Below the pieces are notes generated by a model, which made no database searches, was not told where the DNA came from, and saw only the letters and a program-made list of their open reading frames with translations. Positions 5,813-13,662 of a stretch of 19,003 nt of DNA are shown in pieces; positions within the stretch are counted from its first letter, which is position 1, and every line of letters begins with the position of its first letter. The position numbers and the translations under genes are program-made. This DNA is from JBBDZE01 sp040900345 (GTDB lineage: Bacteria > Patescibacteriota > Minisyncoccia > Spechtbacterales > 2-12-FULL-38-22): NCBI GenBank assembly GCA_040900345.1, contig JBBDZE010000027.1, forward strand, positions 1 through 19,003. Reading direction: 5' to 3'.

Positions 5813-5835
5813 GTTTGCAAACGTAGTGAGTAAAC
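5813..5835 (+). repeat. REP-like hairpin immediately before the atpF start
   Basis: A GTTT...AAAC-bounded imperfect palindrome (GTTTGCAAACGTAG, then TGAGTAAAC), followed by ACT and the atpF ATG. A related 24-base copy occurs before atpG at 8470-8493 with the same distance to the start codon. Confidence 0.5.
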
Positions 5836-5838
5836 ACT

Positions 5839-6360
5839 ATGGAAATCATTGAAAGCCTTCATATTGAGTGGTCCCAGATCCTGGCCCAGGCAGTGAACTT
5901 TATCCTACTGCTGGGTATTTTGACGTGGTTCGTCTACAAGCCACTGTTGCGCGCCCTCAATGAACGGCGCGAGCGCATCGAGACATCGCTTGAGCAGGCC
6001 GCCGAAATAGACCAGCGTATGGATGAAATGCGCGCCTACCACCAGGAGCAAATGGCCAAAGCGCACAAAGAGGCGCAGGAGATCATCGCTGCGGCCCGCG
6101 TTCAGACCGACGAAGAACGCCAGGAGCAGCTCGACCGCGTCCAGCACGAGGTGGAACAGCTTATCGAACGCGCCCACCAGGAGATCGGCCGTGAAAAGGA
6201 CGCCATGCTGCGCCAAGCGCGCGGCGAACTGGCCCAACTGCTGGTACCCGCCCTTGAACGCGTACTGCAGTCCAGCATGGACGAGACCACGCAACAAGCA
6301 GTGATGGCGCGGGCCATTCAAACCATTAAGAGTGAGTACTCCAAGGAGCGCTCCGCGTAA
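5839..6360 (+). CDS. atpF: ATP synthase Fo subunit b
   Basis: A 173-residue peripheral stalk subunit. An N-terminal membrane helix (about residues 16-35, AQAVNFILLLGILTWFVYKP) is followed by a long charged coiled coil (LNERRERIETSLEQAAEI onward) that reaches F1 and docks on delta. ATG 5839 begins MEIIESLHIEWSQI, a normal start. It has no SD; a REP-like hairpin lies directly upstream. The atpH ATG lies 5 bases after its stop codon. Confidence 0.95.
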   Translation: MEIIESLHIEWSQILAQAVNFILLLGILTWFVYKPLLRALNERRERIETSLEQAAEIDQRMDEMRAYHQEQMAKAHKEAQEIIAAARVQTDEERQEQLDRVQHEVEQLIERAHQEIGREKDAMLRQARGELAQLLVPALERVLQSSMDETTQQAVMARAIQTIKSEYSKERSA

Positions 6361-6364
6361 GCCC

Positions 6365-6748
6365 ATGCATTACTCCGCACGCCACTACGCCCACGCACTT
6401 GCGGAAGCGGCCACCGGCGCTTCCGCCACCGAGCAAGAAGGCCTGGCTCGCAACCTGGTTGCGTTGCTGCGCGAACGTGGCCAGCTTGAATTGCTGCCAG
6501 CCATCCTTGGCACGGTTGAGGAACTGCGCGCGCAGGAGCAAGCGGCCACGACCGTCCGCGTGGTGAGCGCCGTACCCCTCTCCGAAAAGGAGCAGGGCCT
6601 GCTCAAGCGCGAACTGCCGGCCCCGTCGCACAAGTTTACCCATAACGACAGCCTTATCGCGGGGCTCGTCGTCCAGCAGGGAGACAACGTTTACTACGGC
6701 TCGGTCTCCTCAGCGATACGCGCGTTGCGAGACGCTCTGACAAAGTAG
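6365..6748 (+). CDS. atpH: ATP synthase F1 subunit delta
   Basis: 127 residues from ATG 6365, beginning MHYSARHYAHALAEA, the usual delta N-terminus (YA.AL motif). A GTG at 6332 inside atpF would add 11 unlikely residues. The protein is shorter than the E. coli form (177). The N-terminal helical domain looks trimmed, while the C-terminal signature (SLIAGLVVQQGDNVYYGSV) is conserved. Delta joins the b-stalk to the alpha3beta3 head. A long TAGGT inverted array follows before atpA. Confidence 0.9.
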   Translation: MHYSARHYAHALAEAATGASATEQEGLARNLVALLRERGQLELLPAILGTVEELRAQEQAATTVRVVSAVPLSEKEQGLLKRELPAPSHKFTHNDSLIAGLVVQQGDNVYYGSVSSAIRALRDALTK

Positions 6749-6838
6749 GTTCTAGGTTATAGGTTTTAGGTGATAGGTTGCAAACAGGGAGCAACTCGAA
6801 TAACCTAAAACCTAACACCTATCACCTAACACCTAACT
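6746..6838 (+). repeat. Large inverted TAGGT/ACCTA array between atpH and atpA
   Basis: About six TAGGT words on the left (TAGGTTCTAGGTTATAGG and on) face about seven ACCTA words on the right (AACCTAAAACCTAACACC and on), around a centre with GTTGC...GCAAC. The arms can pair over more than 20 bases with some mismatches. The right arm reaches to within about 5 bases of the atpA ATG, taking the place of an SD. Confidence 0.75.
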
Positions 6839-6841
6839 CTT

Positions 6842-8413
6842 ATGAACGACCCCCTTATCCAACAATTGAAAGACGAGCTGACGCGCGTTGAAGCGCCCAA
6901 GCAGACCGAGTCCGTCGGGCGCATTCAGCGCATTTCCGACGGCATCGTAACGACATCCGGTATTTCCCAGGCCCGCGCATCTGAGATGATCGCCCTCTAC
7001 CCGGGCAGTGCCGAGCAAGAGCCGGAAGAGGTTACCGGCGAGCCGGTCTTTGGCCTGGCCCTGAACTTGGAAGAGCAGCAGACCGGTATTATTGTACTGG
7101 GCGAGTTTGAACACCTGAAAGCCGGCGACATCGTCAAGACCACGGGCCGCGTTCTGGAAGTTCCCGTGGGTGAAGAACTCTTGGGCCATGTGGTCAATCC
7201 GCTGGGCGTATCATTGGAAAATAAGAGTATTCGTACCAGCACCACCTACCCGGTTGAGCGCATTGCCCCCGGCGTTATTGCACGCAAGGGCGTACATGAG
7301 CCGCTCCACACGGGCATTAAGGCTATTGACGCGATGATTCCCATTGGCCGCGGCCAGCGCGAGCTTATCATTGGCGACCGCCAAATTGGAAAAAGTACCC
7401 TTGCCATCGACACCATTTTGAACCAGCTCCACGAGCCGGAGGCAACCCGCCCTGTCTGCATTTACGTGGCTATTGGCCAGAAGGAATCGCGCGTAGCCAA
7501 AATTGTGGACACCCTGCGCAAGGCAGGTGCGATGGACTACACTATTATTGTTGACGCCTCGGCCTCCGACCCGGCCGCCTTGCAATTCATCGCCCCTTAC
7601 GCCGGTACGGCCATGGGCGAATACTTCCGCGATAACGGCAAGCACGCGGTGGTTATCTACGACGACCTCACCAAACACGCGTGGGCGTACCGTCAAATTT
7701 CTTTGTTGCTTCGCCGCCCGCCGGGCCGCGAAGCCTACCCGGGCGATGTCTTCTACCTGCACTCGCGCCTGTTGGAACGGGCTGCCAAGCTCAATGACGA
7801 ACAAGGCGGCGGTTCGTTGACCGCGCTCCCCATCATTGAAACGCAGGCGGGCGACCTGTCCGGCTACATTCCCACCAATGTTATCTCTATTACCGACGGA
7901 CAAATTTACCTGGAGCCGGACCTTTTTTACAAGGGCACCCGTCCGGCCGTGAACGCAGGCCTTTCGGTGTCACGCGTGGGATCCAACGCCCAGACCAAAG
8001 CCATGAAAAGCGTGGCCGGCAAGATGCGCCTGGACCTTGCCCAGTACCGCGAACTGGCCTCGTTTGCGCAGTTTGGCTCCGACTTGGACGCGGCCACGCG
8101 CAAACGCCTGGCCCGCGGCGAACGCCTAACAGAGCTTCTTAAGCAAAAACAGAACGAGCCGCTCCCTTGGTATAACGAAGTGCTCGTCATATACGCGGGC
8201 AGCAACGGCTATCTGGACGAGGTTTCCGTGGAAAACATTCGCGCGTGGGAGCAACAGTTCCTCGCCTATGCGGGCGGCGTCGGCAAAGACGTGGTTGCCA
8301 CATTGCAAAAGGAGGAAAAAATAGAAGAAGAGCTGGAAGGCAAAATCAAAAAACTTATCGAGGACTTCAACCATACCTTTTCGCAGGGCGAAAAAGTAGC
8401 GAGTAACGAGTAA
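6842..8413 (+). CDS. atpA: ATP synthase F1 subunit alpha
   Basis: A 523-residue regulatory nucleotide-binding subunit of the F1 head. It has an N-terminal beta-barrel (about 25-95), a Walker A at 178-185 (GDRQIGKS in place of the common GDRQTGKT), and a C-terminal helical bundle. The family signature PAVNAGLSVSRVGSNAQ and the following QYRELASFAQFGSDLD are present. Full length. ATG 6842 has no SD. The last codons and the following bases share a GTAACGAGTAA repeat. Confidence 0.97.
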   Translation: MNDPLIQQLKDELTRVEAPKQTESVGRIQRISDGIVTTSGISQARASEMIALYPGSAEQEPEEVTGEPVFGLALNLEEQQTGIIVLGEFEHLKAGDIVKTTGRVLEVPVGEELLGHVVNPLGVSLENKSIRTSTTYPVERIAPGVIARKGVHEPLHTGIKAIDAMIPIGRGQRELIIGDRQIGKSTLAIDTILNQLHEPEATRPVCIYVAIGQKESRVAKIVDTLRKAGAMDYTIIVDASASDPAALQFIAPYAGTAMGEYFRDNGKHAVVIYDDLTKHAWAYRQISLLLRRPPGREAYPGDVFYLHSRLLERAAKLNDEQGGGSLTALPIIETQAGDLSGYIPTNVISITDGQIYLEPDLFYKGTRPAVNAGLSVSRVGSNAQTKAMKSVAGKMRLDLAQYRELASFAQFGSDLDAATRKRLARGERLTELLKQKQNEPLPWYNEVLVIYAGSNGYLDEVSVENIRAWEQQFLAYAGGVGKDVVATLQKEEKIEEELEGKIKKLIEDFNHTFSQGEKVASNE

Positions 8414-8469
8414 TTCGTAACGAGTAACGAGGGCTCACACCAGGTACCCGATACGCGTTACCCATTGCC

Positions 8470-8493
8470 GTTTATGAGCGTTAGCGAATAAAC
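8470..8493 (+). repeat. REP-like hairpin immediately before the atpG start
   Basis: A GTTTAT...ATAAAC stem with an internal GAGCGTTAGCGA, followed by ACC and the atpG ATG. Related to 5813-5835. The preceding 8400-8460 contains the repeated words GTAACGAGTAA and an inverted counterpart CGCGTTACCC. Confidence 0.55.
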
Positions 8494-8496
8494 ACC

Positions 8497-9468
8497 ATGC
8501 TCAAGAACTCCCCCAAAGATATTAAGCGCCGAGCCCGCTCCATCGCCAACACCCAGAAGATCACGAGCGCAATGGAGATGGTCGCCGCTTCCAAAATGCG
8601 TCGCAGCCAGCTGCGCGCCCTTGCCGCGCGTCCCTACGCGCAGGCAGCACTGAATATCCTGGGAAATCTTTCCCGCCAAGACGGCGACTACGACGAGCAC
8701 ATACGCCGCGCGCTGGCTCGCAACGTGTTCTTCAAGGGCCGCCCTAATGCACAGCGCGCCTTGGTGGTGGTTATAACCTCGGACAAGGGACTCATTGGCG
8801 GCCTCAACACAAGCGTACTCAATGAAGCCAGCCGTGTCGTAAAGGAATACCAGCAACGTGGATTCACCGTTGAGGTGATGGCTGTGGGGACCAAGACCAA
8901 GCGCTTCTTTGAGAAGGCGGGTATCTTTCTCCCCGATATATTTGAGGGTGTGGGCGACCTGGCCACTGCCCAAGAAATAGACCCCATTGCCGCCGCTATC
9001 TATGAGTACTTTAAGAAAGAACCCGTTGCGGAGGTAACGGCCATCTATACCGAGTTCGTCTCGACCCTGAAACAGCGCCCGGCCCGGCGCACGTTGCTGC
9101 CCATTAGCGAAACGCTCCTGCGCGAGATCATCGCGGCGGCCCAGCCGGAAGAAGGCCGCTACGCGGGCGAGGGATACGCCGCGCAAGAAGAAGCGCTCCC
9201 CGCCCCATTTTCCTATACGTTTGAGCCCAGCGGCGAAAAACTACTCGCCGCGCTCGTTCCCGTGCTTTTTCATACGTACGTCTATCACATTATTTTAGAA
9301 TCCAACGCCTCGGAGCACTCGGCCCGTATGATGGCCATGCGCAACGCATCCACCAATGCCGAACGCCTTCTGGACGAGCTCACGCTTTCATATAATAAGG
9401 CACGCCAAAGCGCCATTACGCAAGAAATTAATGAGGTAAGTTCCGGCGCGGCGGCACTAGAAAACTAA
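8497..9468 (+). CDS. atpG: ATP synthase F1 subunit gamma
   Basis: A 323-residue central rotor shaft. The N-terminal helix (IKRRARSIANTQKITSAMEM) and C-terminal helix (MRNASTNAERLLDELTLSYN) form the antiparallel coiled coil inside the alpha3beta3 head; the middle is the Rossmann-like domain. It is longer than the common ~290 because of extra sequence around residues 220-245 (RYAGEGYAAQEEALPAPF). Start ATG 8497 gives the canonical N-terminus. No SD. Confidence 0.96.
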   Translation: MLKNSPKDIKRRARSIANTQKITSAMEMVAASKMRRSQLRALAARPYAQAALNILGNLSRQDGDYDEHIRRALARNVFFKGRPNAQRALVVVITSDKGLIGGLNTSVLNEASRVVKEYQQRGFTVEVMAVGTKTKRFFEKAGIFLPDIFEGVGDLATAQEIDPIAAAIYEYFKKEPVAEVTAIYTEFVSTLKQRPARRTLLPISETLLREIIAAAQPEEGRYAGEGYAAQEEALPAPFSYTFEPSGEKLLAALVPVLFHTYVYHIILESNASEHSARMMAMRNASTNAERLLDELTLSYNKARQSAITQEINEVSSGAAALEN

Positions 9469-9489
9469 CATCTATCACCTATAACCCAT

Positions 9490-10872
9490 ATGACAACAGC
9501 AACCAAAACCCAAGGAGTCGTTTCAAGCATTATCGGTCCCGTCGTGGATGCGACGTTTAGCGACAAACTGCCGGCTATCTATGAAGCGCTTCACATTGAA
9601 CGCGAAGGAGAAAAGCCCCTCGTATTAGAGGTAGCCCAGCACCTGGACACCCACACGGTGCGCGCCATTGCCATGGGCTCGACCGATGGCCTACAGCGCG
9701 GCTCCACCGTACTGGCGACCGGCGAATCCATCTCCGTTCCCGTAGGGCCCGAAACACTGGGGCGCATGTTCAACACGCTGGGTGAGGCCATTGACGGCGG
9801 CGGCGAAGTGAAGACCAAAAAGACCTACCCCATTCACCGCCCCGCTCCCTCGCTGGCCGAACAAGCCACCGAAACGGAGATATTGGAGACGGGTATTAAG
9901 GTCATTGACCTCATCGCCCCCATTACCAAGGGTGGCAAGGTGGGATTGTTCGGCGGCGCAGGCGTGGGCAAGACGGTGCTTATCCAGGAGTTTATCCGCA
10001 ACATCGCCCAGGAACACGGCGGCTACTCGGTATTTGCCGGCGTGGGTGAGCGCACCCGCGAAGGCAACGACCTCTACCATGAGATGAAAGACTCGGGCGT
10101 GTTGGACAAGACAACGATGGTCTTTGGCCAGATGAACGAAGTTCCCGGCATCCGCCTGCGCGTAGCGCTGGCCGCCCTGTCCATGTCTGAATACTTCCGC
10201 GACGAAGAGGGCAAAGATATGCTGGTGTTCGTGGACAACATCTTCCGCTTCTCACAGGCCGGTACCGAGGTATCCGCCTTGCTGGGCCGCATGCCTTCGG
10301 CCGTAGGGTACCAGCCCACCCTCGCCAAGGAAATGGGTGACCTGCAGGAACGCATTGCTTCCACCAACAAGGGTTCCATTACGTCCGTGCAGGCCGTTTA
10401 CGTACCGGCCGACGACATTACCGATCCGGCGCCCGCCACGACGTTTGCCCACCTGGACTCTACCATTGTGCTTTCCCGCGCGCTGACCGAACTGGGTATT
10501 TACCCGGCCGTAGACCCGCTGGACTCCTCTTCCACCGTGCTTGACCCGACGGTCGTGGGCGAAGAGCACTACGGCGTGGCGCGCGAGGTACAGCGCATTT
10601 TGCAGCGCTACAACGAACTGCAAGACATTATCGCCATTCTGGGTATTGAGGAGCTGTCCGACGAAGATAAAGTAACCGTTCAGCGCGCACGCAAGATTCA
10701 ACGGTTTCTCTCCCAGCCATTCTTCGTAGCCGAGACCTTTACCGGCCGCTCCGGCGAATACGTGACCCGCGAGGAGACCGTGCGCGGATTCAAGGAAATT
10801 ATTGACGGCAAACACGACGAGAAAAGCGAGGATGCCTTCTATATGAAAGGCTCAATTGACCAAGTCAGTTAG
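9490..10872 (+). CDS. atpD: ATP synthase F1 subunit beta (catalytic)
   Basis: A 460-residue catalytic subunit that makes ATP from ADP and phosphate. It has an N-terminal barrel, Walker A GGAGVGKT at 155-162, the catalytic glutamate in GERTREGND (Glu187), and the signature region PSAVGYQPTLAKEMGDLQER. The C-terminal DELSEED equivalent reads GIEELSDEDK. Full length with no missing key residue. ATG 9490 follows an ACCTAT-type array (9467-9488) and no SD. Confidence 0.98.
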   Translation: MTTATKTQGVVSSIIGPVVDATFSDKLPAIYEALHIEREGEKPLVLEVAQHLDTHTVRAIAMGSTDGLQRGSTVLATGESISVPVGPETLGRMFNTLGEAIDGGGEVKTKKTYPIHRPAPSLAEQATETEILETGIKVIDLIAPITKGGKVGLFGGAGVGKTVLIQEFIRNIAQEHGGYSVFAGVGERTREGNDLYHEMKDSGVLDKTTMVFGQMNEVPGIRLRVALAALSMSEYFRDEEGKDMLVFVDNIFRFSQAGTEVSALLGRMPSAVGYQPTLAKEMGDLQERIASTNKGSITSVQAVYVPADDITDPAPATTFAHLDSTIVLSRALTELGIYPAVDPLDSSSTVLDPTVVGEEHYGVAREVQRILQRYNELQDIIAILGIEELSDEDKVTVQRARKIQRFLSQPFFVAETFTGRSGEYVTREETVRGFKEIIDGKHDEKSEDAFYMKGSIDQVS

Positions 10873-10963
10873 AGCGATAGGGCATTAGGGCGTGAGAGCA
10901 TTAGGCATAGAAGGACAAACTCGACATCAAAAAACGCTCCTAAGGCTCTGTCGTCTTACCTAT

Positions 10964-11230
10964 ATGATTCAAGTCCGCATCGTAAACACCGAACAAGAAC
11001 TGTTCTCCGGCGAGGTGAGCAAAATTGTGGCACCCGGTTCCCAGGGCCAGTTCACCGTGCTGCCCGGCCATGTGCCCTTCTTGACGACGCTCACCAAAGG
11101 AGCCATACTGGTCTCCGGTAACGGTGCCGGCAACGAAATCGGTACCGGAGACGACAAGTTCTTTGAAGTGTCAAAAGGAGGTGTGTTCGAGCTTGCACCC
11201 GGAGACCAAGCGACGATATTGTTGAGCTAA
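10964..11230 (+). CDS. atpC: ATP synthase F1 subunit epsilon, short form
   Basis: 88 residues from ATG 10964, beginning MIQVRIVNTEQELFSGEVSK. Only the N-terminal beta-sandwich is present (QGQFTVLPGHVPFLTTL, then GVFELAPGDQATILL). The C-terminal two-helix domain that inhibits ATP hydrolysis in longer homologues is absent, and the frame ends with a clean TAA. An upstream start at 10892 would add 24 residues from an A/T- and TAGGG-rich gap and is rejected. Short epsilon subunits are known in several small-genome lineages. The next gene starts 13 bases on. Confidence 0.9.
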   Translation: MIQVRIVNTEQELFSGEVSKIVAPGSQGQFTVLPGHVPFLTTLTKGAILVSGNGAGNEIGTGDDKFFEVSKGGVFELAPGDQATILLS

Positions 11231-11243
11231 CGATAGGACTCCC

Positions 11244-11705
11244 ATGACCAGTCCAGCGCAATCTGCTCCCGCCAAGCACCTGCTGCACCAACACGCGTGC
11301 AGTGGTGTTGCGTTACGCTGCATCGATTTTCGATTTCGCAAGACAACTGATGCCCATATTCAAGACGAGCACCTGCTAGAGTTCGACGGCCCTCTGACGG
11401 CCGCGGGCGGCGTCCAGGCGCTGCTGGATCCGGACGACCGCCGGTTTCTCGTCAAGCAACTCACCCTTGCGCACAAGCTGCACTGCGGCGGTAAGTGGAC
11501 CATCGCACTGCTCACCCACACGGACTGCGGCAAGTACAAGGCAGATGGGCTCACCGACCCAACCGCCCAGCGTACGCAGCAAATCTCCGATCACAAGGCC
11601 GCCAGGCAGCTCCTCCTCCAGGAATTCCCCGATGCAACCGTTCGCTGTCTGATTGCCATTGGCAACGATGACGGTTCCTATGACTTCGAGGAGGTCGAAG
11701 TCTAG
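11244..11705 (+). CDS. Beta-carbonic-anhydrase-like protein
   Basis: A 153-residue protein with the beta-class zinc ligand pattern: Cys26-x-Asp28-x-Arg30 in ALRCIDFRFR, then His92-x-x-Cys95 in THTDCGKY. These correspond to the zinc-binding Cys, the Asp-Arg dyad, and the His and Cys ligands of beta-carbonic anhydrases, which interconvert CO2 and bicarbonate. It is shorter than typical beta enzymes (~200) and the rest is divergent, so activity is an inference. ATG 11244 follows GATAGGA with about 5-6 bases of spacing, one of the few SD-like sites in this operon. It lies 13 bases after atpC and before a terminator, so it is probably the last gene of the atp transcript. Confidence 0.75.
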   Translation: MTSPAQSAPAKHLLHQHACSGVALRCIDFRFRKTTDAHIQDEHLLEFDGPLTAAGGVQALLDPDDRRFLVKQLTLAHKLHCGGKWTIALLTHTDCGKYKADGLTDPTAQRTQQISDHKAARQLLLQEFPDATVRCLIAIGNDDGSYDFEEVEV

Positions 11706-11727
11706 GACTCCTGCCGACACTCCCGCC

Positions 11728-11753
11728 GAAGACCGCACGCCCGTGCGGTCTTC
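11728..11753 (+). terminator. Rho-independent-type terminator after the atp/carbonic anhydrase operon
   Basis: A 12-bp perfect stem GAAGACCGCACG/CGTGCGGTCTTC with a 2-base CC loop (effectively 4 when the last pair opens), followed by TTGCATTT. It lies 23 bases after the stop codon at 11705. Confidence 0.8.
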
Positions 11754-11759
11754 TTGCAT

Positions 11760-11788
11760 TTGCCGTTTCCCCTTCCCCGGCGTACAAT
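11760..11788 (+). promoter_or_regulatory. Near-leaderless promoter of the malic enzyme gene
   Basis: TTGCCG (11760-11765, 4 of 6), 17 bases, TACAAT (11783-11788, 5 of 6), then 8 bases to ATG 11797. The predicted start is at about 11795, leaving a leader of about 2 bases. Confidence 0.65.
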
Positions 11789-11796
11789 ATTTCTAC

Positions 11797-12954
11797 ATGT
11801 CTCTTCGCGACGACGCGCTTGCCTACCATAAACTCAAGCGCGGAAAAATTGGCATCTCGCTGAAACGGCCCGTAACCTCGCGGCGCGACCTTTCGCTTGC
11901 CTACACGCCCGGGGTTGCAGAGGTCTCCAAGGCCATCGCCAAAAATAAGGACTTGGCGCGCGACTATACCAACAAAGGCAACAGCGTAGCTATTGTGAGC
12001 GACGGCACGGCAACCCTTGGCTTGGGCAACGTGGGGCCCGAGGCCGCCCTGCCCGTGATGGAAGGCAAGGCCGCGCTCTTTAAGGCATTCGCCGGGGTGG
12101 ATGCCTACCCTCTCTGCATTGACGAGACCGACCCCAAGAAGATTATCGCCCTCGTCAAAGCGCTCGCCCCCAGTTTTGCCGGTATTAATTTGGAAGACAT
12201 TTCCGCACCCCGCTGTTTTGAAATTGAACGTACGCTCAAGCGTGAACTGGACATTCCCGTCTTCCACGACGACCAGCACGGCGCAGCCGTGGTTATTCTC
12301 GCCGCACTCATCAACGCCTTACGCGTGGTTGGCAAAGACCACCGCGAGGTGCGTGTGGTACTCAATGGCGCAGGCGCTGCCGGTATTGCCACGGCGCATT
12401 TGCTGCTGGCCTACGGCATTCGTCATCTCGTGGTTATCGACAAGCACGGCGTCTTGCATAGCCGCCAAAAAGGCATGCACGCCTACCAACGCGAGCTTGC
12501 CAAGCTTACCAAGCCCAAGGTCCGCGGCGGGCTAAAAGAGGCCCTTGTCGACGCGGACGTCTTCATTGGCCTTTCGGTGGGCAATATTCTCACCAAAGAA
12601 ATGGTTGCCGCCATGGCGCCGCGGGCCATTGTATTTGCCGCAGCCAACCCCACGCCGGAAATCCATCCTGACAAAGCGCGCGCCGCGGGTGCTGCCGTTA
12701 TTGCCACGGGCCGAAGCGATTTTCCCAACCAAATAAATAACGCCATCGTTTTTCCCGGCCTCTTTCGCGGCCTACTGGATGCCCGCGCTACCGAAATATC
12801 CACGGATACCCTTTTGTGTATTGCAGGATGTCTCGCTAAGCTCATAGCAAAACCAACTGCTTCAAAGATTATTCCTTCGATTTTTGACAAGCGCACCGTG
12901 AAAACGGTTGCTCATACCGTGCCCCAGGTAGGCGTGTGCAACTGCCTCTACTGA
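11797..12954 (+). CDS. NAD(P)-dependent malic enzyme
   Basis: A 385-residue enzyme that oxidatively decarboxylates malate to pyruvate and CO2. Visible motifs: catalytic Tyr36 in AYTPGVAEV; TNKGNSVAIVSDGTATLGLG; catalytic Lys91 in VMEGKAALFKA; metal ligands in NLEDISAPRCFEIE and FHDDQHG (158-159); the dinucleotide fold at GAGAAG (191-196); and the late FAAANPTPEI. Length suits the short bacterial type without the MaeB phosphotransacetylase domain. ATG 11797 is chosen over an upstream frame from 11653 that would translate the terminator. Cofactor choice cannot be settled by eye. The DUF192 gene starts 1 base after its stop codon. Confidence 0.95.
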   Translation: MSLRDDALAYHKLKRGKIGISLKRPVTSRRDLSLAYTPGVAEVSKAIAKNKDLARDYTNKGNSVAIVSDGTATLGLGNVGPEAALPVMEGKAALFKAFAGVDAYPLCIDETDPKKIIALVKALAPSFAGINLEDISAPRCFEIERTLKRELDIPVFHDDQHGAAVVILAALINALRVVGKDHREVRVVLNGAGAAGIATAHLLLAYGIRHLVVIDKHGVLHSRQKGMHAYQRELAKLTKPKVRGGLKEALVDADVFIGLSVGNILTKEMVAAMAPRAIVFAAANPTPEIHPDKARAAGAAVIATGRSDFPNQINNAIVFPGLFRGLLDARATEISTDTLLCIAGCLAKLIAKPTASKIIPSIFDKRTVKTVAHTVPQVGVCNCLY

Positions 12955-12955
12955 C

Positions 12956-13591
12956 ATGAACATACACCGCAGCATGGTCTATTTCGGCATCCTTGCCGTC
13001 TACGCGGTTCTCGTCGCGATTTTTATCGCTTCTTTTGCCAGCAAAGTAGCGAACGATATACAACAAGCCGGCTCCGTTTCTGACATGCTCCAAGCAATTG
13101 ATCACTCGCAAGCTTCACTGGCCCTGCCCGATGAAGCATCCTCCAATGAAAACAACGAATCATTAACCAAAGAAGGGCGGACACAAGAGCGCGTAGCGGC
13201 TTCACCTCTTCCAGCCGCTCCGTATGCGATGATCAACGGCAGTTACATCGCGCTTGAAATTGCCGACACGGCTGACGAACGCTCGCAGGGGCTCTCGGGG
13301 CGATCTTCATTGGGTGCGAATGCCGGAATGCTGTTCGTGTTTGACAACCAGGTCCAGCCGGGCTTTTGGATGAACGATATGAACTTCGCCCTGGACATTG
13401 TCTGGATTCGCGGCACCACCATCGTTGACATAACCGAGAATATCCCTCCGCCCGCTCCCGACGAAGCATTAGAGATCTACTACCCGAATACGCCCGCCGA
13501 CAAAGTGCTTGAGGTCAACGCCGGCTGGGTTGCCGCCCACGGCGGCAGGGAGGCCCTCCTCAATAGCGCGATAGTGATTGCCTTGCCGTAG
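12956..13591 (+). CDS. DUF192 family protein with N-terminal membrane anchor
   Basis: A 211-residue protein. One hydrophobic helix (about residues 8-27, VYFGILAVYAVLVAIFIASF) anchors it, followed by a Ser/Glu/Asn-rich linker to about residue 88. The DUF192 domain (about 90-211) shows DERSQGLSGRSSLGANAGML, FWMNDMNFALDIVWI and YYPNTPADKVLEVNAGW. Its location outside the membrane is inferred from the anchor. The biochemical role of DUF192 is not established. ATG 12956 begins 1 base after the malic enzyme TGA, so translation is coupled. A bidirectional terminator follows. Confidence 0.85.
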   Translation: MNIHRSMVYFGILAVYAVLVAIFIASFASKVANDIQQAGSVSDMLQAIDHSQASLALPDEASSNENNESLTKEGRTQERVAASPLPAAPYAMINGSYIALEIADTADERSQGLSGRSSLGANAGMLFVFDNQVQPGFWMNDMNFALDIVWIRGTTIVDITENIPPPAPDEALEIYYPNTPADKVLEVNAGWVAAHGGREALLNSAIVIALP

Positions 13592-13618
13592 CACATACCA
13601 AGCAACTAAACCAAGCCC

Positions 13619-13662
13619 CCCATAACAAAATACCCCATGGAAGCGGGGTATTTTGTTATGGG
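13619..13662. terminator. Bidirectional terminator between convergent genes
   Basis: An 18-bp perfect stem (13619-13636 and 13645-13662) with an 8-base loop (ATGGAAGC). The outer half of each arm is A/T-rich, so each strand ends in a U-rich 3' arm. It serves the DUF192 gene on the plus strand. On the minus strand it overlaps the last two codons and stop of the UMP-kinase-like gene. Confidence 0.85.
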
